Source of the DNA: Ophiosphaerella korrae
Lineage: Eukaryota; Ascomycota; Dothideomycetes; Pleosporales; Phaeosphaeriaceae
NCBI GenBank assembly: GCA_028456385.1
Contig: JALNQF010000049.1
Span: forward strand, 186,001-250,000
Reading direction: 5' to 3'
Length of the DNA: 64,000 nt
Positions 47,560-58,993 of this stretch are shown here, in pieces (position 1 is the stretch's first letter; each line of letters starts with the position of its first letter). The notes below the pieces were generated by a model that ran no database searches, was not told the origin of the DNA, and saw nothing but the letters and a program-made list of their open reading frames with translations. A program made the position numbers and the translations under genes.

Positions 47560-49476
47560 ACGTTTACATACTAGGCTCGGGCATGCTTGCACAAATTTCA
47601 CTTCTTACTTTCATTCACTCATCTTGTTGCTCTTGCACTTTGTGGTCGCTATGTCTTTATTTATGGTTCGTGTCTTCGGACACTTGGATGGTATTATTTT
47701 ACTACGCGAGTCTTCATATCATCAGCATAATTATAGGTCTACATGTTGATTTGCATCGAGGGAGATGCAACCAACAACCACAGATAATTCAAAAAATGAA
47801 GCTTTTCAAAACCCTTCAAGTCTTGTGCAATGTTTGACGTCGCGTTGGCTCCTTCCGGATTAGGATAGCTACCGGGCAAAACGCTTCACATTTCTCCTGG
47901 ACCCTGCAGAAATATGAAGCTGACATGCGTTCCAGTGGAACAAGCCACATCCTTCGCTTCCATACAATCACTAGAGTCGTGGACAATTGCCTTTGCATAT
48001 TGGCATGACAGAATATGAAGAGGTATGTGGCCCAGATGCAATAAGCGCCACCACGCCTTCCTGCACATGCCCCTCTCCACCCATTTTTCTCATCGTCTCT
48101 CATCCAACGCTTTTTGACAGCCGCCGGCCCGAACGTTGACCCAATAATTCGGAAATCGTTCCGAGGCGCTTGCGTCACCTTTGCTTACCGCCAGCTGCAC
48201 TCCGACATGGTGCGTCGCACGTGAAGGACATGAAACGAGGGCACCCACACCAGCATGCTCGCCGGTAGCGTGCAGCGAAGCGGAGGAAACCGTATTTTCT
48301 GATTGGCCGCCGTTGCAAAATATTATTTCAATTATTGTTGTCACGTGGCGAACTGGATCTGAAGCGTGTTTCAGGAGGCTCATGCGCTCCGAAACAGTCC
48401 GAGTCTGCAAGCGTGAGCGACCCTTTACATCAACGTCACTTGCTCTTGCACACAGCCTCAGTCTCCCAAACATGCTCGCCATGATATCCACCTTTATCCA
48501 ATGCTTCCCACGCAAGTCATTGCGAATCCACCCAGCCACCACGAGCCTTGGCATTCTCACACCGCTAGCCGCGCATCTCCCGCCGGCCCCTTTGCCTTCG
48601 TGCATGTCGTTCCTCATCCACCTCATTTTACGCATTCATGCGTTCAACCACCACGCCCACCAAACAGTCATCGCCCACCGCCCCTGGCCCATCCCATCGC
48701 TAATCCAGCTATCCCTGCGCTGTAATCTCCATATGCAAATCTTATATGCCGACATCATGCGGCGGGGCTCTCCGGCTCTCTGGCCTTGTCATGTTGGCAT
48801 AACATGGTAAAATGATACACCATGTCTAGGCGAGTTATACGAAATCCATTCCAGGGCCCCGGCCATGGTGAGATCTGTGAGAGCCCTGGTCCGCAGGCTA
48901 GGAACCGTGGTTTTCTGGCGGCGTGGGGCGGTGCCGAACCGTCATGCGCATGTTGGCTTCGTGTTGGTCGTGGGTTGGGTATGACGTCGTAAATTGGCCC
49001 GAGTGACTTGCGGGCTTCAATTTGCAGCTCGGATATTGGCGCCGAAAGAGGGGGGTTCTGGAAGGTTGAGAGAAGGGTACGTGGGTTCGTGTTAGGCGGT
49101 AGGATCTTCTCGTTGCCCTATGCAAGTACGTACTGATGCGTAGTGTTGGCCGTTGTGGACCTTTGGTGCGCTGGACGAACACGTCAGACTCGGACTTGCT
49201 AATCAGTAATGAGTCAAAGGGACACGAAACGGCCTGTTCGTTCGGTCGGTCGGCAGTCAGTTCTAAACTTTGGACTTGTGCAGTGGTAAGTCAGCAGCCC
49301 ATGTCATCATTGTCGGTCATTCCGTCCGCTCGGAGGTTTTGTGCGATCTGCCTCCTTTCCGTTGCTATCTGCCCGGCTTGCACTCTTCCAGGGCTTGCTC
49401 ACCCTTCCGTGCTCTAGGGCGGCGTTGTCCGCCCTGCTCGGTGTCTTCCATCAGCCCAATTACCTCTTCGGGAGCG
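47560..49476. other. 1.9-kb intergenic region
   Basis: No gene is supported. It contains the 3' flanks of the third Myb-like gene and of the Trk pseudogene. Confidence 0.55.
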
Positions 49477-50755
49477 TTAGGCCCTTTGTTCGCTATACCC
49501 AGCATCCATACGCCTCATCAGCTCTTCTCCAGGCAACAGTATGTTTCTATCAATGGCGAGAGGGAGTCTGCGTTGTCGACCCCTGACCATTACAAAAAGC
49601 ATGGCAACCTTACTCAGACCGGCGAATGAACCACAAAGGCTGTAATTTTTGCCCGGTATTCCTGTGCTCAAACCAACGGTGTCATACACTGAGGTGACCT
49701 CGAAGAGAATAAAAAAACTCCGTAAATCTAGGGTCACCTCGTAAAATGTGACCGCGTTCGATGACGCAAACAAGAAAGAAAGCCAGAAACTGGAACCAGA
49801 TATCGTAGACCAACTGTTTCTGGAGATGATTGGCGATACCAGCAGCACTACTATCATGCTCTTGTAGTCCAATCGAGCTTCTCTCGTACGTGTTCGTCTT
49901 CCGAAGCGTGAGAAGCATCGGATAGCTCGAAATGTACATGATGACCACATACGCAACCAAACATGCCGGCGCAATTGAGCCAAAGTTAATAATATACGCA
50001 CCACTCGTCCTCAACCCCGAGGCCTGGAACAAGCCATCCAGAATTCTTGTCCCAGTCGGCAAAACCTTAACATCCAGCATCCCTATATTTAAAACCTCAA
50101 AGCACAACCACGCAACGATATCAATCCCCACCTGAATAAAGGACGAATACCATGTCTCGCAACTCGGAAACAATCGCCAAACCCCCAGCTACAATCAGGA
50201 CGTATGCGCCTGCGGACTCAGCTCCGTCGCCAGCCGCGAAGTCCCACGGCGCGCGGCTCAGGCGTACAATTACGATTGCGCGGCTGCGCCGCCGTGCCCG
50301 CACCAGAGCTCTCCTCAATGTCGCGCATAAGCCGCCGTATCGTCCGCAAATGGCGCACCACATCCGCCATCTTCCTGCGGAACAGCATGCGCCAAATCAG
50401 CACCGTCCACGCCGACACAAACAGGATGCTTCCCAGTACCATCAGCGCGCACAGCACCCCCTGCTGGATACCCAGTAGGTCCCCCAAGTCCACCGTGTTC
50501 CGTGTTGAGCCCTACGCACATTAGTTCTGCGACTGACATCCTGGAGGGGGTGTGTGCTTGTCCGTCGTGGTCATCGCGCTGGTGCGCAGGAATAGCGCGT
50601 CGAGATAGCTCAGATGGGCGCCGCTGTATGAGGATGAAGTAGAGCATATGGGTGCGGTAGAAGTTTAGTGTGAATGCCGGGGTGCGTAAGTATGCAAGGA
50701 ATTCTTTCTTGGCTACGTGTGGGCCGGGCAAAGGTTCTTCTGGTGAGTCGGACAT
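49477..50755 (-). pseudogene. Trk-type potassium transporter pseudogene
   Basis: Pieces of a fungal Trk K+ transporter are readable in order. They are an N-terminus ending LNFYRTHMLYFIL, then SGAHLSYLDALFLRTSAMTT, then NTVDLGDLLGIQQGVL, then FPSCETWYSSFIQVG, GTRILDGLFQASGLRTSGAY, LVYDIWFQFLAFFLVCVIER, and finally YDTVGLSTGIPGKNYSLCG, a selectivity-filter-like loop. The pieces are in different frames. A perfect 7-bp tandem duplication (50493-50499 and 50500-50506) breaks the frame just before NTVDLG. The middle of the transporter between about 50215 and 50170 is missing, which implies a large internal deletion. Another shift lies near 49720. An intact homologue would be far longer. Non-functional. 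Confidence 0.75.
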
Positions 50756-52342
50756 GGTGGTTCGGATGGGTCTCGTGGGGAGCTAGGATTGGGTTCTCGG
50801 CCTTATGTGGTGACGTTCATGGTGTTTTTGCTTGAGGATGCGTTACTTATCTCACAAAGATATGAGGTGGAGTGTGGTGCTGGTTTAGCTTGCGGGATGG
50901 CATCATCTTGGACCGCCGTTTGCGTTTTATCAAGACGTCGGGTCCGCGAAGCTTGGGATTAGCTGAGGCAACAGATATTGCACATGATTATTGCGTGCCA
51001 TTGGGGATGGGTAAGAATAGGCTGCAACAATTGTGATTCATCCCAAGGTTTCGAGGAAGTTCAATTGGATGGAAACTGGGTCGCGGAAACAGAACTTGAG
51101 GCTGATGCCTCAATAACTGGGTTTGCGTAAACCAGGTTTTTGTCACCGAGAAATCCGCAGCTATCTTTCTCTTGCAATGCGTGTAAGGAAAATAAAAAGT
51201 GAAGGCTCCACTTTGGTGGATTTCTGGACCGGTGTTATAGCCCCGAATGGTTACCCCTAGTATAGTTTACTATCACTAGATTATCTTTGCTGGCACTTTG
51301 AGGATGCAAATACCGGCCGAAGATTATCTTATGTCTTGCAAACTTCAAGGATAAATAGCTTCAACTTCCCCCCCCCCCTCCCCCCCTCCCCTTTTTTTTT
51401 TCTTTCTGTATATGCCAGAACACCAGCCCACCGAGAATCATGATACTTTTCAGAAAATCGCTTCATCCGATGCGTTTGTGAGATATCCTAGGCTATGTGA
51501 TGTCGGTCGCTGTTGTACACCTGGAAGATACAATGCCGTGTTTGGAAGAACTGTGAGTGACAACAGTTTGCAAGCTCCTGAATATCAGATATATGGTATT
51601 CACTCAAGTTTTCCGCCGTCTGATAACCCCCAGCCGAATCTGTAGCGTAGGTCCCTTCGCATCAAACATATCTTGACGCGTTTAGCTGATGGCGTAGACA
51701 AAATAGGTTGTCTTTACAGTCTATGGATGCCCATTCTCGGATTCGTATAGATTTTGATCGGTTGAAATTGCGAGGTGTGTGGTTCATGGTGTTTTACCTA
51801 GTCAAAAAAAAAAAAAAAAGGTAATTTAAATTGTCAATGGGATTACGTAAACGTATTTGGTATTTTTACTCGCTCTCCTTACGGAGGCTTGCTAGTTGAA
51901 TTTGCGGCGTGATTCTTATTCGATAATAGTATGTGGATGTGTGATAGATGTTGATACACTTCACCTTATCTTTGTGTCATCTTCGACTTGAGCCTGGAGA
52001 AGGGGTGTCATGTCTTCGCGACAATCGCCTCGTCATTATAGAACTGAATATCCTGCTGCCTCATTAGTCTTGCATGATCTGCTTAGGTCTCCAGAAACCC
52101 TCGTCGACGTCACCTAATCCATTCACAGTCAATATGTGGAATAGATAGTATTGAAGAACGAAACTTCAGCAACATAGTGCCTAACAACGACTGTTGAAAT
52201 TCTAGGTATATATAAACCGCCTCTTCCCATGCGCCCAAGGATTATAACACGTCCAAACTACAAACATTGTATCGTTCGCTAAAGTATTTACAAAACAAAA
52301 AAAAACAAAAAAAAAAAACTCCTACCAACTACATCGAGCATT
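50756..52342. other. 1.6-kb intergenic with low-complexity tracts
   Basis: Contains a C-rich then T-rich tract at about 51369-51402, a 16-A run near 51806 and A runs at 52297-52318. A 77-codon frame at 51412 has no recognisable content. No gene is supported. Confidence 0.55.
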
Positions 52343-54634
52343 TCACTTCGCATTTCCACCAATCGTCGCAGCCAACACACCACCAATCGCAGCCCCCATG
52401 GCAATCCTCCTCTTACTCTTATCATGCATAATCGTCCCATTCGTCCGCGTATCTGGCGTCGCAACCTTATGCGGCTCCGCAAGCCCCATCTGGCCCGGCG
52501 GCGCCCCAACCAACTGTCCATACTGCACCCTCCGCTTGCCCACCTCATTCAACACCTCGTCAAAGTCGCCGTGATGATTCTTCGTTTGGTCCGGCGCAAT
52601 AATCGGCGCGTTGAATGCGTGCGAAATCTCCAGCGGGCCCAGTGTCACCTTGCGGCCGAGCTCCCAGAAGCCCCAGTACACGGGTAGCACGAAGATGACG
52701 GTCAGGAAGGTGGCGACGAGCGCACCTGCGACGTAGGTAAAAGACGTCTTGTATTGTTCGACGATACCGGTTACGGAGGTGACGAAGGCTTGGTGGTCCA
52801 TGTTTTTCTTTTCGCGGTCTTTGCGTTCGAGGTTGGGTCCGCCTTTGACGTAGAGGGCGGTGATGAAGCTAAGGGTGTTGATTTTGCGGAGAATTTCGAT
52901 GGCGGGGTCGTCGCGGCCGGCCTTGTCGATATTGTAGTTGCATTTCGAGTGATTGTCGTCCTTGTCGTTGTCTGCGTAGAAAATGGTTTGCGCTTGAGAA
53001 CCACGGGATGATATATCCCAGCCGGTTGTGTATGTTAGGTTGGCAGATGAACTGTATAGGTTGTTTAACACGTAGGTTAGAGCTCCGACAGTTGAGACTT
53101 TTCCGAATTCCTCGTTGAGGTCATCGTATTTGGCCACTCTGAGATCGTCGATTTGCTCATCCTTCAAAGGGGCGCTGAGTGGCCACGAGGTATTATCATT
53201 GTAGAATTTGACGTGTGTTACGATGTTCTTTCCCTTGAGTTCTTCTTCACTGGGCCTCATGACAGTGATTGGGTAATCAACAATTGCAGGACGGATCAGG
53301 CATGTGCGTCGAGTGAGGGTTCCAGGACATGAGTCGTTAGACGTGCCGGCGTGGCTGTTGACATAGAGCATCTGAAATTTGATGTTGGCGTATGGCTTAT
53401 TGGCCGTAGGCCATTCGGTGTCGAACTTGATATCCCATAGGGGGTATGTGCTGGAATTGCCACCCCGTTGAGATTGACGTTGGAGACCATAATCCACATC
53501 CTCAGTTGCAGTTTGGCATTGGAACGCGAAGCCGATGGACCTAATGGTGCCGGAGCACTCTTGACGGAATGGACAATCAAAAAATGCTGCATACTCTTCA
53601 AGGAGGTCGTGCAGCTTGCCGTTGGCAATTTTGCCATTATATGCATCAATGACGCTTGCCCATGCAGCATCGACAGTCTTGATGCTCCCTTCATCTCCAG
53701 GAATACCACCGCTGTTTGGTGTCCACTTCGCCTCAGCCCAGGCCGTCACGGTAGCGTTGGTGTATGCCTTCTCTTGGGTGATAACAGTCCTGGTTGCTTT
53801 CTGGAAGAGGGTACTGTCGATGACAGCAAACTTAGTCATGAGAGCCGCCAGAGCGATGATGTTGAAATGCCTGCCAGATGTGACGATAGACATGAAGCTG
53901 TATGAGTAGGCGTGGTTCCGGTGCAAGGTGCTCAATGAGCTTCCTCGTAATGCTTTTCTCCACCACGCAATTGCCAATCCTTGACCAATCAAGGTAATTA
54001 GACCCAAATTTTGAACTTGGTTGGCGATATTAAGCAACACGTTAGGCTGAATAGGGTATTTCTTGAAAGGCCAGTCAGACACGCGTTTGCCATTCGATAG
54101 CCCTAAAATAGCCACGGCCATAGCTGTAGCTATAATGATTGTGACGAAACCAGCTGCGCCAATGAATGGGAACTGGCTGCGCACACCAGGGTTCCAGTCG
54201 ATACCATCTCTGGGGTCGAATTCTCTGGCCTCGACATCGTAATCTGGTTTCTTGGGGTAAGCTGCGTCTGTCCAGGTGCCTGTGTTTCGGAAATCGTTCG
54301 GGGCATACAAAGGCGAGTATGGTGCTTGGTTGATTTCAGGACTGTGCTGAGATGGGAAAGCATGGTGGTGTGGTGGCAGCTGGGGTGATAGTTTGCCCGA
54401 GTTTGTCGATTGAGCATCCACTTCCCTCGGGGTGAGGGTGGGAGCGGTAGAGAAATGCTTCTCATTGTGAAGCTCTTCGACGTTTGGTGACTTGGGTGCT
54501 TCGGGTGCTTGGGAGATCTCGATCCTTGGAGACTTGGGTGGTTCGGGTGAGTCTTTTCGACTGTTCACTTCTACCTCGCCCACTTTGGCGGCATCGGTCG
54601 CAGGACCGGGCACCTGTCTATTTTCGTCCGCCAT
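52343..54634 (-). CDS. Uncharacterised fungal multi-pass membrane protein
   Basis: Intronless, 763 aa. The N-terminal 150 residues are cytosolic, Pro/Ser/Glu-rich, with two SPxIE/SPNVEE-like repeats (PPKSPRIEISQAPEAPKSPN). Membrane helices follow at about 160-185 (FIGAAGFVTIIIATAMAVAI), 205-230, 255-275 (FNIIALAALMTKFAV) and 635-660 (YVAGALVATFLTVIFVLPVY). Between the third and last helix is a 350-residue ectodomain with several NxS/T sites and paired cysteines. After the last helix comes LGPLEISHAFNAPII, then a short tail ending in a Gly/Ala-rich segment. The layout is like that of the broken gene at 27.5-29.6 kb, though clear sequence identity was not seen. No function can be assigned. The gene looks intact. 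Confidence 0.75.
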   Translation of the reverse strand: MADENRQVPGPATDAAKVGEVEVNSRKDSPEPPKSPRIEISQAPEAPKSPNVEELHNEKHFSTAPTLTPREVDAQSTNSGKLSPQLPPHHHAFPSQHSPEINQAPYSPLYAPNDFRNTGTWTDAAYPKKPDYDVEAREFDPRDGIDWNPGVRSQFPFIGAAGFVTIIIATAMAVAILGLSNGKRVSDWPFKKYPIQPNVLLNIANQVQNLGLITLIGQGLAIAWWRKALRGSSLSTLHRNHAYSYSFMSIVTSGRHFNIIALAALMTKFAVIDSTLFQKATRTVITQEKAYTNATVTAWAEAKWTPNSGGIPGDEGSIKTVDAAWASVIDAYNGKIANGKLHDLLEEYAAFFDCPFRQECSGTIRSIGFAFQCQTATEDVDYGLQRQSQRGGNSSTYPLWDIKFDTEWPTANKPYANIKFQMLYVNSHAGTSNDSCPGTLTRRTCLIRPAIVDYPITVMRPSEEELKGKNIVTHVKFYNDNTSWPLSAPLKDEQIDDLRVAKYDDLNEEFGKVSTVGALTYVLNNLYSSSANLTYTTGWDISSRGSQAQTIFYADNDKDDNHSKCNYNIDKAGRDDPAIEILRKINTLSFITALYVKGGPNLERKDREKKNMDHQAFVTSVTGIVEQYKTSFTYVAGALVATFLTVIFVLPVYWGFWELGRKVTLGPLEISHAFNAPIIAPDQTKNHHGDFDEVLNEVGKRRVQYGQLVGAPPGQMGLAEPHKVATPDTRTNGTIMHDKSKRRIAMGAAIGGVLAATIGGNAK

Positions 54635-57620
54635 AGGGACCAGCTCAAGGGGGTTTCCTGTGTACCAAGTGGCGAATATGAAGGAGATTACGATTGATAA
54701 GGAAAGGAAATGGTCATGGATGGGGTTCCAATGGCTTGAGGAAGACGGGAAAGCTCAAGAGTGAAGGCAAAGGCGTCGCGTGCCCAGGAAGAGTCAACAC
54801 AAACACTGTAATGCGGCCATGGAGCAAACTATCGGGCTCCACGACAGCACCCGACAACATGGCGTCCGTGTTTGAAGCTGAGCTGGCTAGATGGGGCTAA
54901 AGGAGAAGAAGCTTGTATGCAAGATACATGTTAGCGCGATGGTTGATTGGTAGTAGATATGTCGAAGCGAGCGAGATGGTACGCCACAAGTTGAGATCTT
55001 TCCCATTCGGTCCCAAGGCTGACGCGAGCCAAGCGGCTTCCAAGCTTCTAATCCCACCTAACGGCCGACTGCAAGCCTCTTCAGCTGGATACCTGAAAAA
55101 GGCTATGCAGTTTTCACAAAATTCCATTGACCCTGGTTCCAGCCCCATGGCCATACTCGATGCGGCTAAGTGCTGCTGATGCAAGCAGGAAATGACCCAC
55201 GCAAAGCCTCGTGTGTGGAAGGAAGCTGGCTGAGGAAAGATTCCAGTGTGCGCCATCATATTGCTGCTTGACTAGAGATCGTCGCCATGCAGGATGCAAC
55301 TATCAATGCAGCCTGGGTTGTGCTTCATGTTGCCACGACCTTGTGAATCTGCGCCATCTGCAGCCATCTGCAGTGCCCTCCAGGCTCGCAGTGCCAAGCC
55401 CAGTTGGGGGCCAGAACTCCGGAATAGAACTCTTACACATTTCTACAAGTTTGCTTGTCGACATTGATGGGGGCCCAGATCAACACAGTGCCGATACCTA
55501 CTCATCGACAACACTTGCCTTGACCCCCAGAGGGCAGGTATCCTCCACAGTAGGTATCCATCCCTACTATGCGGGCTTTGGCATATTGGCCACTCCAGGG
55601 CAACCACCCACCAACAAGACTGTCAGAAGGATTCTCAGTGGTGCTGACTTCGAATTACACTTCGCAGGGATTGCAGGAAAGCAAGGGTTTCATCCTCTTA
55701 TAATTCCATTGTCCACGATATGTACTTGGCAACGCTTGCTAAGCGAAGGGCTATCTTTAGGAGCTTTCAATAATTGTCCCGCGAGCCTTGACACCGATCA
55801 CAAATAGCTGCTGCTGCCTACGCTGCTACAGTACACAGCGTTGTAAGCCATACTTGACAACTCATGTGTGCTCTGTACCGCGCACACACCAGAAACGGTG
55901 CAACCTGTCCGTCCATTGATCTTAGGATGCGTGGGTTTGTCTTCTACGCATCTACATGCAGATCGTTCCTTGTCCCTATCACAGATCAACCGTGCACCTC
56001 AACATTGGGTGCTGCCCATTGCCCGAATGCAGCATTCTCGCATGCGACGGGCTGTCGAAGTCTTGACGATATACCACATCCCAATGAATCTGATCAGCAA
56101 GAAGGAGGGCCGAATAATTCTTTAATTTTACGGCACCTATAATCTTATTTCAATGGGTTTCTAAATTTTAAGAATAGACACCGTTGAATTCAGGGAGCTA
56201 TGCAACTTTAGTGCGCGCCATCGCGATCATAATAGGTATTACTTTTGTTAGCGACATGACTAAGGAGAAAATCGAATATTCAAGATCCAACCCTGAGCCC
56301 TGGAGGGCCATAGCAGGAGGAGGTTTATTTAGGGTACCTCGTTTGGCAGGACTGTCTGGACAACAAAAGTTGACCCGAATCCACACCTGGAAACCTATCC
56401 TCAACTTCGAAAACGTCGAATTATTAGCCCCCTTGGGCCCACGACTACCTTAACCCTGAATATAAGATATTGAACGACCAAAAGCGTTGAAACGACTGTG
56501 GCTGACAAATGACTAGTGTAGCCACGGATAATTCTCACGTCGTCACGGAAGCCTTCATACACTGAATCGAAATCGATTTGCTTCCAAGTATTGCAGCCAT
56601 CTTTTGCCAATAGTCGTTTTATTTTCTTCCTTGAGCCATACAGTCGTGTCACACACGTTCTCCCCTTGGGGTAGGTATGTTATTGCAGATGTAGTCGGCA
56701 GAGTTGAGAGTGCTCCCTCATGTTGGTGGAAATATGCCCGTCTCACGTTGACGGCAAGGCTTAAGCCCCAAGTCAGTGCTCCGAACCGACACATCCCAAC
56801 CCGCCTAGATTCGAGGTGCACAAAACAACCAACACTACCATGTCTTTTATCAATCAAGTAGATTGTACAAGGACTCACGGTGGGCTTGTGGCCTCTTGCC
56901 ATTCCCATATGAACGAATCGTGTGGTTGCCATATGCCAGAACCAATGCGTAGCATGAACAACACGACCATCAAAGCATGCTATCCAATCATCAGTAACAA
57001 ACAATCAACATTTGACAGGCGCCACGCACAATGCGGTGCTCTCAGCACTCAAGCGATAGGAGCTAACTAGTAACTTAGCGGCGTCAATGCCGTTTGTGAA
57101 AGCCAGAACCGTCGAGCCGTATGTTTCAAACAGATAAACACGAAGCCACGAACTCCATAATTTCCAGCCACGTTCGGCATGTTGCAAATGATGCGGCGTG
57201 CCCTTCATCATACGGTGGAGCGATATTTCCAAACCTCGGTTTTGGCGCCGAGCCTGCAGGTGCCGAACGCTACCAGTCTCCTACAATGTCGCTTGTCTAC
57301 CCTAATCGGGTATCACGCGATGGATTTCCCGTCTTCATCTTGCGCGCGGCATGATCCATTGTCCTGGCTCTCGTGTTGTCGGCAAGGCCCTGCGTTGGAG
57401 CGCGGGTGAGGGCGAGATAAATACTTTGAAGACTGCCCTCCTGAACACACCACCGCTTCATTTTGGCACTCGACACCAGTTCATTCTTTCCTCCCCCTAC
57501 CTTCGTTTTTTCCAAGTCTCTTCACCGAGTGAAGCCGGCAGACACTCTTTTCAAACATACTTCACATTCGCTTTCGTTGAACAACGCTCTTCCGAACGAC
57601 GTCATCTAAACTTCATCAAG
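54635..57620. other. 3-kb intergenic region
   Basis: No gene is supported. A 198-codon plus-strand frame at 55211-55807 has no recognisable domain or splice-supported extension. The last 300 bp are the promoter and leader of the AA9 gene, with a GATAAATA motif near 57416 about 200 bp before its ATG. Confidence 0.5.
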
Positions 57621-58712
57621 ATGTACAAGACAATCTCTATCCTCGGCGCTATCGCCGCTTTTGCAGCTACTGTCACAGCTCACGGGACAACTACTGGTGT
57701 TACTATCGATGGTGTGTACTCTGGCGGCTTCAGCCTCAACTACTATTACGCAAAGAAGTACGGTGGAAAGATCCCAGAGCACATAGGTTGGTATGCGGAG
57801 GACCTCGACAATGGCTTCGTAGAACCAAACGCGTTCGGCACAGCCGACATTATCTGCCATAAAGCTGGTAGCCCCGAGGGCTCATCCGACTCGATGGCCA
57901 AGGTTGCAGCTGGTGGCACTGTTCAATTCCACTGGACCAACTGGCCTGACTCGCACGTTGGCCCTGTCATTACCTACGTTGCTCCCTACACCGGTGATAT
58001 TGCATCTGTGGACAAGACTTCTCTAAAATGGACCAAGATCCAGGAAGACGGTTACGACAATGGATGGGCAGCTATTAAGATGATCAAGCAGAACAACACC
58101 TGGCCCGTTACCGTTCCCTCGTCCCTCGCAGCAGGAAAGTATGTCTTCCGCCACGAGATCATCGCCCTGCACGGAGCTACCACCCAAAACGGCGCCCAGA
58201 ATTACCCACAATGCTTGAACATTGAGGTCACCGGCTCTGGAACAACCAAGCCTGAAGGTGTCGTCGGTACCAAGCTCTACACAGCCAGCGAAGACGGCAT
58301 CATCTTCAACCCCTACGTCGCCACCATCAAATACAAGATCCCTGGCCCTGCTCTCTTCGGCAAAGGCTCCGGATCTCCTACAACCCCAACCACGCCTCCC
58401 AGCGGTTCGGCAAGCGCTAAGCCATCTCCCCCCGTATCTGCAGCTCCTTCTGCTAGCTCCGTGAAGGAGGTGACGCCTACTCCTGCTGCATCTGCTAAGC
58501 CATCCCCCCCCGTATCTGCGGCTCCTTCTGCTAGCCCCGTGAAGGAGGTGACGCCTACTTCTGCTGCATCTGCTAAGCCTGCTCCTTCCACTGGCGCTGG
58601 CGGTAACGACTCTGACAATCTGCCCGCCGAGTTCACCATCAAGACTTTCATCGCTTGGCTCGAGAGCAAGGCGGGCAACAAGGCGCGCCCCCATGCTCGC
58701 TCATTTGAGTAA
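57621..58712 (+). CDS. AA9 lytic polysaccharide monooxygenase (former GH61)
   Basis: Single exon, 363 aa. The signal peptide (1-20) ends in TVTA, placing His21 at the mature N-terminus (HGTTTGV), which with His112 (DSHVGPV) forms the copper histidine brace. Further family signs are CHKAGSPEG, YVFRHEIIALHGA, the NGAQNYPQCLNIEV segment and the core's closing region at about residue 250. A linker of two 26-residue repeats follows (SAKPSPPVSAAPSAS...KEVTPT). The protein ends in a conserved-looking tail EFTIKTFIAWLESKAGNK with no CBM1. It oxidatively cleaves cellulose or related glucans outside the cell. The start was chosen because it gives the required N-terminal His; an open frame upstream to 57351 is 5' leader. 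Confidence 0.93.
   Translation: MYKTISILGAIAAFAATVTAHGTTTGVTIDGVYSGGFSLNYYYAKKYGGKIPEHIGWYAEDLDNGFVEPNAFGTADIICHKAGSPEGSSDSMAKVAAGGTVQFHWTNWPDSHVGPVITYVAPYTGDIASVDKTSLKWTKIQEDGYDNGWAAIKMIKQNNTWPVTVPSSLAAGKYVFRHEIIALHGATTQNGAQNYPQCLNIEVTGSGTTKPEGVVGTKLYTASEDGIIFNPYVATIKYKIPGPALFGKGSGSPTTPTTPPSGSASAKPSPPVSAAPSASSVKEVTPTPAASAKPSPPVSAAPSASPVKEVTPTSAASAKPAPSTGAGGNDSDNLPAEFTIKTFIAWLESKAGNKARPHARSFE
58413..58568 (+). repeat. Two 78-bp in-frame tandem repeats in AA9 linker
   Basis: Units 58413-58490 and 58491-58568 encode near-identical 26-residue Pro/Ser/Ala linkers. A third, truncated unit begins at 58569. Only a few bases differ, so unequal exchange is recent and linker length may vary. Confidence 0.85.
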
Positions 58713-58993
58713 CTGCTTTGTTACCATGGGATTGACGTGGCTGTTTTCTGGATTTAAATATCCTGTTCTATTCTCTGTGTGGATATTATACATTCTTGTA
58801 GCATAACATTTTACAAAGATATTCTGTGGCGAAAGCTGCAATCACATTATTCAGTTGAAATGGTGCATTATTCGTGATAATGTCCTGTGTCTTGTGGCTG
58901 ACAATACGCATTTGATGTTAGGCGAGAGAAGTGAAGAGAGATCATCGTGATTCATTTAGCTTCATACATACTTACAAAAATACGCTACATAAT

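Noticed and set aside
55211..55807. 198-codon frame as a hypothetical gene
   Set aside because: No recognisable domain, no signal peptide, unusual Cys/His scatter and no splice-supported extension.
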